From NCBI GenBank assembly GCA_002751075.1, contig NAOQ01000005.1:1-23645 (forward strand): 23,645 bases of DNA, read 5' to 3'. The stretch comes from Ichthyophonus hoferi. Its lineage: Eukaryota; Opisthokonta; Ichthyosporea; Ichthyophonida; Ichthyophonidae. Under the pieces are notes generated by a model. It saw nothing but the letters and a program-made list of their open reading frames with translations, did no database searches and was not told the DNA's origin. The position numbers and the translations under genes are program-made. Positions 1 to 8,849 of this stretch are shown here, one piece after another; positions within the stretch are counted from its first letter, which is position 1, and every line of letters starts with the position of its first letter.

Positions 1-3000
1 GGGTTAGACATAGAGGGCAGGGTCGTAGGTACGGTGGTGGGCAGGGTGGTGGGGACTGGGGGGGGCGCTATGGACTCCACAGGCCTAGGGGGCGTACTGG
101 GATGGGGCTGGGCAGTAGGTGGGGCAGAGGGCGGTGGGGGTTGGGCCGGGGGTGGGCCTTTGGGCGCAGGTGGCTTTGTATCCAACAGCCGTTGAGCATT
201 ATGTGCAAATCGGGGGTCTTCCGCCTGTGAAAAATGAGGAATGTAAGAGTGATGGTTGGGGGACAGGGAAGGGAGGAAGGGAGGAAGGGAGGGAAGGAGA
301 TAGGGTAAGGCAGATAAGATATAACATAAAATATAAAGCATAAAATATATAATATAATATACGACCTGTAAGATATAAGATATAATGAACCAATAGAACA
401 TATAAGAGATCCAATCACATCTAACCTAATAACCATAAAAATAAAAATAAAAATATATATACATTATAAAACACTACAGACTAAGATATAATAGAGATAC
501 AATATAACAGGATTAGACTTACTAATCTTTTTACTGGTCGTACTGCAGGCACCTCATTGGCTAATTCCTCGTTATCTCGTTTCCTTATTAGGAGATCAGG
601 GAAATTGTCTCTCTGTAGACTTAATTCCCGCTTGACCTCTCGGATACATTCTAGTTTATTGCGACATGCCTATTGGTAGATTAAATAGTATTAGTCGATA
701 TGGATGTATTGAATTGCCCGATATATATATAATTGATTAATCATAATTATGATTAGTTTATTATCAGGTATCTCTGTACATGTCGGCTATTCTAGTGGCT
801 AATATAGCTAGCTATAGACCCACCCTAACCAATCATAATCATTAATTATAATGTACCAAACTGCCTCACTATATATATATATATATATATGTATTTGCAC
901 CAATAAAAAATAAATAATAAAAGAAGAATTATAAAAAGAAATTCAGAGAAAAAGATAATAACAGGGCGAATGAAATTGTAACATAGTGGCATGACCTCAG
1001 GCCAATCACCTTCTGTGCCTCCATGGCTTCTTTTATTTTCTGATTTTGACAGGCGATACAGCCTTCCAATTGGACTATTAATTCACGTCGGTCCTCAATC
1101 TATTGGTGCAATAAATAATTAGTTGAAATTCTAATTTCTGTACCAAACCCCCTTCCTTTCTTCCTACGATTGGCTCCTATCTCTCCTAGTGCTATACTCT
1201 ATGGGGATCCTACTGATTATCATATTTTCGTACTATTAGATAGTGTTTATTTCGATATGTACGTGTGTATGCACTATAGTACCATACCCATATATGTGTG
1301 TGTGTTTTAATAGATACTATTATTACTCTTACTATCCTTATTACTACTACTAACATTACTTCTATTACTCTTACTATCCCTATTAATCTCCTCTCCTCTC
1401 TCCCTCTATCCCCCACCCACCTCAGCAACCAGTCTCCCATCCCTAGAGGCCACCAGTTTTAATGCATCACTTAGTTGCTTCATTCTATCCTCTACCGCTT
1501 GTTTGTCTGCAGAGAGATGAGTGGTCAACCCATAGCAGCACCATAGCCAATAACACATAAGTACCCCCGCCATAATACATATATATATAAGCACACGTAA
1601 ACCAAAGCGCCAATTAAAATGCCCACACACGCACTCACAGCTATATATAGCCATCCAGCCTACCTTTCAGTGTGGTCAGTAGCTTGGTATCTATCATTTC
1701 CTGTGGGAGTGCGGCTACTCTGGCCTGCAGGGTCGAATCAGCAGCCACTGATCGATCAAACTTGCCAATAGCCTCCACTAACTCGGTGGTCTAATTGGTG
1801 AATAGGCGTGATCATGATAAGAGATTAACATATGATTGGATTAGGGAAAGAGTTTATTTGTAGGCGAGTAAGAGATACATATATAAGGCATAATAGTTTA
1901 GGATATATATACGTATATATGTATATTTATGTGTGTTTGCATAGATTATTAATGAATGAATACATTATAAATGACAGTATAATAGTATAATAGTATAATA
2001 GTATAATAGTATAATCGCATAATAATAAAATAGTAAAATAGTATGCACGTCGTTGCATTATTATTATATATAAATGCCGTGGAATAGAAAACTGATAAAT
2101 AGAAGGAAAGAATAAATCATAACCATACCTACACCATAGCCGTATACATATATATATATATGAATTGCTATATAAAGAGAGAGACCCTTACACTAAAACC
2201 TGACCATACCGGCATACAGTTATTTCATTCAGAAAAAAGTGAAACAACTAAAACTTGCATAGCCAATTAGACCACTTAGTAAGACCTAACACTTACAGTG
2301 ATTGGTTTACAGTCCTTATTAGCATGAATGGGTGACATTGGAATAGAAGGCTGATCCTTATTGGTCGGGTGAGAATCCTCTCCAGTGACCCCTGATATCC
2401 GGTGGATTTGATTAGTTGTTTCTCAGTGGTATGACGGAGTTACGACAAATGTGTAAAATTAAAATGTGGTAAAAATGAATATATATATATATATGGTTAG
2501 GTGAAATGAATAAGGTAAAGTATTAGGAAAAAGAAAGAAAGACGTATGATAGACCCCCTAGACCTCACTAGATAGCTGTGATAGGAGAGAATGTATGAGC
2601 TATATATGGGAATATGTGTGTGCATATAAACTATAGACTTAATGACTAATTAATTATTAATTAGTATCTATTAGTGCAGATGTTTCTAGTCTCTGGGGAA
2701 TATAGCTACCTTCCTAGGCACAGATGCACTAATCACATGGCACACATATATCTAAGGCCTTCTCTACACCAATCTCATGACACACATATACCTAAGGTCT
2801 TCTCTACACCAATCACATGATACACACATACTCATAGTGTTTTCTACACCAATCACATGACATACACATACCTAAAGTCTTCTCTACACCAATCACATGG
2901 CAAACACATACCTATGGTGTTTTCTACACCAATCACATGGCACACACATACCTAAGGTACTCTTTAAACTAATCACGTAAGGCACAGGAAACACCTCTCT

Positions 3001-4769
3001 GTCCTCCCATATGGCCAGTACACGTAAGGTAGACTTAGCTAGGTTAGAGTCCGGGTATTTACTGGGTACAATAAAGAGTTGGTTTTAATGAAAATACTTC
3101 ATTGAATGGCACAGTTTAAAGATTCATCTAGATTTAAAGCTGTAGGACATCCTAGTGATAATTTTAACTTCAAAAAGGCATTTTATATATTATTATTCAT
3201 TGATCATTCTCTGTAATTGATATTAATTTCTAATCATACTGATTATTAATATGTATCCCCATGTAGCATCCAAACGATCTTTTTAATTAATACCTAACTA
3301 TCCAATGGGGAGCCTCTCATAAAAATAGACCAATCCTAACCCTTAGTAGATATGATAAAAAAGATTGAGATATATGCATTATTACCATATCGAATATACA
3401 TCATGTACCATTAATATAGTATAATATGTTATATTATATTATGTTATATTATGTTATACTATATTATACTATATTTTTCAGTTTATTTTATTGCCCCCAC
3501 CTATTTATCTCTCTCTCTTTCTTTCTTTCTCTCTTTCTCCCCTACAGCTATTCTCAACCTCAACCGCAGTTTATATGTCAATGTTAAACAGTGAAAAACT
3601 ATTTGAACAGAAAATAAAATATGAACCTACAACTCTATCGTCATTATCGCCTGATCATTCACACCATAGTTATATGGGTATATAGGTATATAAAGGAGTA
3701 GAGAATAAAACATTGTTAAATGGATATGGAAGGTAGCTGTAGTACGGGGATATGCTTAAGAGTAGGTGTGTCTATCAAAATATAGTGGTGATAATGGTAA
3801 TAAGGTAGGTAGGAGCAAAGGAGATATAGGAGTTAACAATAACAAAAAGGAATAGACCTTCTAAGAATAAGAAGGGGATTTAGAGAGCCATAGAAATGAC
3901 AACCGCCTGGCAGACCACTTGTAATATATAATAGATAATAGACAATAGATACTGCTTAGTAAATAATATAAAACATATATAACCCACAACCCATACCTTT
4001 GTATAACAGACCACTTGCAATATATAATAGACAGTAACCAATAGATAATACCTAGCAAATAATATATAACATAGAGCACACAATCTATACCTCTGTATAA
4101 CCGTCATAACATTGGGTAATACTACAGTGAACTCCTTGATAAACTCGCTGCCCTGCTTCCTACTCGTCTGTAGCACATCGTTTGCAAGATAAAACAGAAC
4201 CAGTTTCTTCTTTTCATCGGCTATAGAGCAGTAAAAAGAAAAAAGAAGTAGAAAGGGAAGGGGAAAATTGGGTAGATGAAAAGGTGTATGTAAGTAAAGA
4301 AGATAAGGAGAGCGGTGCTGGACAGATAAAGAAACATGCTGGAGGAAAGATCAAAGGTAATAGTGGCATATCTGTATAATAATAAGGAAGGGAGGGAATA
4401 GGGGAAGGGTGTCTGGTGCTCGAGAGGGAATATATTAAAGAAAGGGAAAGAAGAAGAATAGAGAATACCAAGAGATGAAAGAAAAAAGGGAAAAAAAAAT
4501 AAAGAGAGAAAGAGAGAGAGAGATGAAGCCACATAGAGTATGAGAAATATATGAAGAGAGAAGAAAGAACCAAGGCTAGAACAAGTTATGATGAAAACGC
4601 AAACAACACTGTACTCACACTTTAGAAATATCTTGTGCCATACTTCCACTATATTCCTTGCAGCTCTTCTATGATGGATAATCCATAGCGATAAGGTCTG
4701 AATACTTTGCTGTGAAGAGGAGAGGGAGGCCAGTTTGTCCTCTAGTTGTCGTTCGGAAAAGGTCGACAT
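1..4769 (-). CDS. RPRD1 (A/B-like): RPRD1-like CID-domain regulator of RNA polymerase II CTD (9 exons, 3' end outside window)
   Basis: Known role of the family: a nuclear dimer that binds the phosphorylated RNA polymerase II CTD through its CID and helps remove Ser5 phosphate. Exons on the minus strand: 4769-4619, 4220-4091, 3061-2952, 2421-2297, 1790-1664, 1506-1421, 1099-1010, 669-523, 224-<1; all borders are GT-AG and all phases agree (396 codons seen). The CID spans about residues 1-131: it starts MSTFSE, then QQSIQTLSLWIIHHRR, KLVLFYLANDV and TLRVLAIWEDREVF. The second half (about 172-300) gives ALPQEM, DGRLVAEIEDRREL and REVKREL, matching the family's coiled-coil dimer domain. An in-frame ATG lies upstream at 4832, but the family begins at MSxFSE, so 4769 is chosen. 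Exon 4 (residues 132-172) is poorly conserved and rests mainly on frame and phase. The last exon is proline/threonine-rich, a tail vertebrate RPRD1 lacks. Introns 2 and 3 hold tandem repeats that copy their own splice donors. Confidence 0.9.
39..65 (+). other. G-quadruplex-type G-run cluster opposite the proline-rich exon
   Basis: Four G-runs (3, 3, 4 and 8 bases) separated by 2-4 bases fit the simple quadruplex pattern. They lie on the plus strand, which is the template strand for the RPRD1-like gene, and reflect runs of CCC/CCA proline codons on the coding strand. Further G-runs continue to about 165. This is the most GC-rich part of the window. Folding is an inference from the pattern only. 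Confidence 0.5.
1976..2015. repeat. 8-bp tandem repeat AGTATAAT x5 in RPRD1 intron 4
   Basis: Five perfect copies of AGTATAAT lie end to end, followed by a decayed tail to about 2043. The array is wholly intronic, in the 506-base intron between exons 4 and 5 of the RPRD1-like gene. There is no sign of function. Confidence 0.9.
2731..2970. repeat. 40-bp minisatellite, 6 units, overlapping the end of RPRD1 exon 3
   Basis: Six consecutive units of exactly 40 bases start at 2731, 2771, 2811, 2851, 2891 and 2931, each opening with AATCACATGR or a close variant. A seventh partial unit starts at 2971 inside the exon (AATCACGTAAGGCAC). The true exon 3 donor (G at 2951, minus strand) lies in the unit nearest the exon. 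The same AG|GTATRTG junction is copied at 2911, 2871 and 2791; the units at 2811 and 2731 have lost it. The coding end matches the family protein, so the array probably grew from the exon into the intron. There are no spacers, so this is not a CRISPR array. Confidence 0.95.
3421..3476. repeat. AT-only satellite of TATATTATGT-type units in RPRD1 intron 2
   Basis: Irregular repeats of TTATATTATGT and TATACTATAT lie in the 1,029-base intron between exons 2 and 3 of the RPRD1-like gene. A pyrimidine-rich run (CTCTCT, then CTTTCTTT) follows at about 3510-3545. On the minus strand, where this gene is transcribed, that run is purine-rich, so it is not a splice acceptor tract. Confidence 0.7.
3914..4103. 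repeat. Two-copy tandem duplication (about 95 bp) spanning the RPRD1 exon 2 donor
   Basis: The unit beginning ACCACTTG at 3914 starts again at 4010, and both copies run to a GTATAAC block (4001 and 4095). The offset is 96 bases at one end and 94 at the other. On the minus strand the inner copy contains the true exon 2 donor at 4090 (CAGAG|GTATAG). The outer copy carries the matching junction ACAAAG|GTATGG with its GT at 3997-3996. The duplication therefore includes the last few coding bases of the exon and the start of the intron. Confidence 0.88.
4443..4523. other. Purine-only-type tract in RPRD1 intron 1
   Basis: The plus strand is nearly all A and G for about 80 bases, ending in a GAGAGAGAGA run; the transcribed minus strand is correspondingly pyrimidine-rich. 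It lies in the 398-base first intron of the RPRD1-like gene. Exon 1 appears as an over-long open frame here because translation runs on through this tract without stops. Confidence 0.7.
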
Positions 4770-4878
4770 GTTTGAAAAAGGTGGCGTGGAAGTAAGCGCA
4801 CTAATATTTCCCGTGCAACCGAATACTAACAACTATGATGTATACATAAAATATTAATATTATTATCAACCTTATATG

Positions 4879-4947
4879 TGTGTATATAATATAATAATAT
4901 AATACAATATAATATAATACAATATAATATAAATAATATAATATAAT
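4879..4947. repeat. ATAATATAATACA-type AT satellite
   Basis: Overlapping ATATAATATAATAC units lie about 110-180 bases upstream of the RPRD1-like start codon. It is simple sequence with no evident role; its closeness to the promoter is the only reason to note it. Confidence 0.7.
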
Positions 4948-6271
4948 ACTAAGATATAAATATATTTATTGTTTTGTTATTGAAGGAATTTATAGATTTG
5001 CGTGTTTAATCGAGTAGTAGACCTCATGTGATGTGATATGCAATTTTCAAGACTACCCTAAATTTTCAAATTTCGTCCTAAGAGATTCTATTCATATGGT
5101 CATTTGCATATATATAATAAGTAGTTGAGCCTCTTTAGTTGCTTTGGAATTAGTCATTTATATATTATATTGATATATATAGTGTTTATAATAATTAATA
5201 TACAATGTATAATACGTAAAATTCAATATATAATCAATATATTAATTGGAATCCTAAATAAAATATACAGCTTATAGAGAGTAGTCGAAGGGGTTTAGGC
5301 ATATTATATAGGTAGGGGTTATAGATAGATAAAGATGTTAAACTTTAATGAAAATAAAATATATGTATACCCAAATTACAAATATAAGTTTATAAACCGT
5401 ATGATTATCTTATATACTCTTATGTACTTGCACTATTTTACTAAAAACACTAAGTCTGTCCAGTGCAATAGCGAAGCGTTTAACCATCTATGCATGCCTG
5501 AGATAAATATAGCTACGCATACGTACAATATAGGCCAAAATAGTTAGTCCTAATTAATAAATGCTAATTGTTAATTAGTCCATATAAGGAATATTATATC
5601 TTTCAGTGCATAAAGGCCTCTGTTTGCGACAGGACTGGGACACAGCATTCTGCTGTGAAATTAAATAGAAATTAAAATACTGGTGACATTATAGGCCAAA
5701 TGCATTCCAGATCCCTTCATCTAGATAACTGCTGCACTACGGAATACAAACTCAAAAAGAGCTGCACTTACAGTGGACATTGAGGAGAATAAGCGCATCA
5801 AACTTCTACTAAAGTGGAACTGTAAACATTTCTATTATCGAGAATAAAACAATCATCATAGAAGATGCTGACAACCACCGCGACATTATTAATCAAACTG
5901 CTGATTCGATATCACTATCACCGCCCTGCATTGATTCAATCACTGTATCACAACCCTATAGATATTCTACATTTTTGTGACTCTACTTGTAATTGACAGC
6001 AAGCGACCAAGATCAATGAGATAATGGCTAAAATATAAGTTACTATTAGCAACTAACAACTATTCCAAATTTTAGGAAAGTAATTTGGTCTGGATCAAGG
6101 TTAATTATAGAAAATTGCAGCATTCTTGAAACTAACAAAATCCTGTTACTTAATAAATGACTTGATGTTGAAAAGAAGAGATGGATATAATTTTTGTCAT
6201 TATGAAACACCAGTGTGAAATAGAGTAGTAGAGATCTAGATATATAAATGACTACATAGGTTTAATATATC

Positions 6272-6310
6272 AAAAATGAAAATAAAAAATAAAAAATAAA
6301 AAATAAAAAA
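6272..6310. repeat. AAAAAAT 7-bp tandem repeat
   Basis: Four near-perfect copies of a 7-base A-rich unit lie in intergenic DNA. It could be an old poly-A tail of a retroposed sequence, but no body of such an element was recognised next to it. Confidence 0.6.
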
Positions 6311-6902
6311 ATTGAGTTGAACATGTTGTTAATTTTGTTAAACAGCAGGACATTCGAAAGTCAGGAGAAAAACCTTAAATAAATTGAGAGCGGAAGTTGG
6401 CACACAAGTTGGTATAATAATAGAAATATCAAATAAAAAGATTCAAATATTATTTAAACTTGACATTTCCATACAGCAAAAGAAAATGAATTGAATGAGA
6501 AAAAGAAAAAAAAATAACACGAGACATATCTGAAACTAATATCAGGAACCTTTCTGTCGAGTTAAATTTTAAATAAAATTTGAATGTTTCATACCAGATC
6601 CTGTCAAATACAGTTACATATATAACATTAGCAAAGTAAATACAGTCGTAATTACCTAATCGGTTAATTATGGATTCCAAATATTCTATATATAAAATGC
6701 TAGATTTAGATAGTATAAAAAATTTCTACTATTTGAGACATCCTACGGATTCGTGATTCGATAGTGGTACTGAGTGAAAATTGTACGTTTTTTTTTCTTA
6801 AGTTTATCTACGGTTGACAATCTGAAATCGACAGATCAAACTCCCAATCAAAAATCGAATATATATTACTGGCATAATATTCACGTTTAAATATTAAAGA
6901 GT

Positions 6903-8686
6903 GTCCGAAATATTTTATGGCTATCCTGGTTAACGCATCCCACACTACGGGCTATATGAACTTTACTATACTATTCCACACGTGAATCAACCAAAGTTCT
7001 AGTAACAAGAGCATCAGGCATGATTGACAAATTATTAATTAATCACTGTTACGAGGTCGTTAATCGCGATTGTAGTTTTATTCATAAATACTTAAAATAG
7101 AGTGGCTCAGATTAATTAGTTACCCAATATAATTTAATAGATTAATCCATTAATAGAGGTACCCCCAAAATAGTTAAGCACTGGCAAGTACAAAAGCAAA
7201 CAAAACACATAATAAAGGGGGGTACTCCATACTATTTCATAATGCAACTTTGATATATATTATTTCTAGGAAACAGAGTACTTGTCTGATCCCTTTCGTT
7301 TTTATAGCACTAAAAACTCTACACAAATTCTACAAAGATATAGCAACTTTGAACAGGGCTATGGGCCCAGCACACTTCTACTGTGCCACCTCTACTATTA
7401 CCAGTGTGTTGACAACTCCACAATCAGACGACGAATCCATGATGTTGGATACTGCATCCAACGCTCCCGAGTTTGCCCTAGCTGTGAGGATGCAATTCCT
7501 AGCTGTGAGGATGCAATTCCCTGCCCTCCCTCTTCCAGAAAATATAGAGACCTTATTCAACAATAACACTGTCTTCAACAAGTGGCAAGTGGCAACAACA
7601 ACGGTTTGAGAAATTGACTAAACAAGTCGCCCAAGCTGCCATGGACAGACAACTATTTACTCTCTGGTCCTTCCAAAAACAGGAGTTGAACACTCAAAGA
7701 GAACAGGATTTCAATGCCCTGCATGAAGAAATGTGTCTCCAATGTGAAAAGGTCAACACCCAGGTGGAGGCCACTTGACCCTTCCTTCAACAAGAACATG
7801 CTGAAAAGACTGCAGCACAAGCAGGTGCAACTGTGACTACTGAACTGGCAACTCCGCAGGCACAAACCCTTGCCCTTGAGAGGGAATCTCAACAGAAAGC
7901 AACTGCCACCGCAGGACAACATATTACTCAGAACATGAAGAGAAGGGAGCAACACAAAAAGTGAGAACACTCGCCACCACTCAACAGGCAACACTCACCA
8001 CTCAACAGGCAACCATTCTCAATGATGAATGGGACAAACAGCAACAGACCATCTAACAAATGGAGCATAATGCTCAACAGACAGCACTACAAAGTCAACA
8101 GCAGCTGCAGGCCTGGTGTGCTCAACTACAAGCACAGGCTGCCCTCAACTGACAGCAGAATTTTGAGAACATGAAGCAACAAATGATTACAGAAATTGTG
8201 AAGGTCAAAACCAAATTAGCTACCACCAAACAACTCCTTGCCCAAATATGTGAAGAAAGAGCCATGGCAGAGCAGAAAGTAACAACTCTTGCTACTGAGC
8301 AGACAGTTCAGCACACCAAGCAACTGTTCAAAATACTGAATGGCAAACACAGCAAGAGACAGCAACTGCTACTAACATGCCATCATCTCCGCAGTAACCA
8401 TTTGTCAATACTGGGTTTCCCCAACTAGGTGAACCAGGATACTTTCTAGGGCAATTCCTAAACAACAACCCTGGTGGTGCTAATTTTTCTCTACCATCAC
8501 ACTCGGGATCATTTGGCCTACTGACTCACATTAGACTCAATCACAATGTGTCCATTCTTAAACCTATCAGCATCACAAGCCTTCAGACCTTCAAACATGG
8601 CACCAGAGACAGCTACTCTTTCAAATCAAACTACATACCTGTGATCTAGTCCTGCTTATTTAACTTGATCAATGTTCAACATGCTA
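6903..8686 (+). mobile_element. Unclassified dispersed repeat, left (plus-oriented) copy of an inverted pair
   Basis: The copy begins near GTCCGAAATAT and a CTATCCTGGTTAACGCATCC block, and ends near GTTCAACATGCTACA. Both ends recur inverted at 10401 and 8850. Order within it: a leading non-coding module (6903-7240), a stretch with coding character (about 7250-7790, more GC-rich than its surroundings), a Gln/Thr/Ala-rich stretch that would translate as coiled coil (about 7790-8400), and a trailing part (8400-8686). The family was not recognised; there is no reverse transcriptase, integrase or transposase signature. Its reading frames are broken in several places, so it looks dead. By eye, about 85% of bases match the right copy over a stretch of about 140 bases, which suggests a fairly old insertion. 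Confidence 0.75.
7478..7519. repeat. 21-bp perfect tandem duplication inside the left repeat copy
   Basis: The unit beginning CTAGCTGTGAGGATGCAATT occurs twice without a gap. The right copy has it once, so the duplication is private to the left copy and younger than the split of the two copies. Confidence 0.93.
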
Positions 8687-8849
8687 CATGATTGCACCAA
8701 CTCCCAACACTTCCTTTGACTAAGCTGCATGTGAATACACAGGCAGTTTGGTCAATGTAAATGTTGAGGTAATAATGAGCAAGATACTCATCATGTGGTA
8801 TGCAGTGGCTCCCATATATGGCATACAATCTCTCATTGTGGGTTGGCTT
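8687..8849. other. Spacer between the two inverted repeat copies
   Basis: About 160 bases lie between the facing ends of the two copies. The halves do not obviously pair with each other. No gene or known motif is seen. If the two arms pair, this would be the loop. Confidence 0.6.

Larger units (their letters stand above)
4770..6902. other. Intergenic DNA upstream of the RPRD1-like gene
   Basis: Just over 2.1 kb without a gene that can be supported. The first part must hold the 5' UTR and promoter of the RPRD1-like gene (minus strand), but no core promoter motif stands out. It contains an AT satellite (about 4879-4947) and an AAAAAAT-type 7-base repeat (about 6272-6310). A 70-codon open frame at 5335-5547 has biased, low-complexity composition and no recognisable motif, and is not called. 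A short ankyrin-like translation lies at 5768-5845. Confidence 0.7.

Noticed and set aside
2731-2970. CRISPR-like array
   Set aside because: The 40-base units abut with no spacers, vary at scattered sites and run into a coding exon of an animal gene; it is a minisatellite.
3880-4176. 98-codon minus-strand open frame with internal repeats
   Set aside because: It starts in RPRD1 exon 2 and then runs through the duplicated intron start. The repeated protein pattern reflects the tandem DNA duplication.
4221-4832. 203-codon minus-strand open frame
   Set aside because: Only its first part (from 4769 to 4619) is RPRD1 exon 1. The rest is read-through past a perfect GTGAGT donor into a pyrimidine-rich intron, giving a Ser/Phe/Leu-rich artefact.
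5335-5547. 70-codon plus-strand frame as a small gene
   Set aside because: It is AT-driven in composition, has no motif, no splice or promoter support, and no recognisable homologue.
7250-7609. 119-codon plus-strand open frame as a host gene
   Set aside because: It lies wholly inside the left repeat copy and has a diverged, broken counterpart in the right copy, so it is treated as part of a dead repeat.
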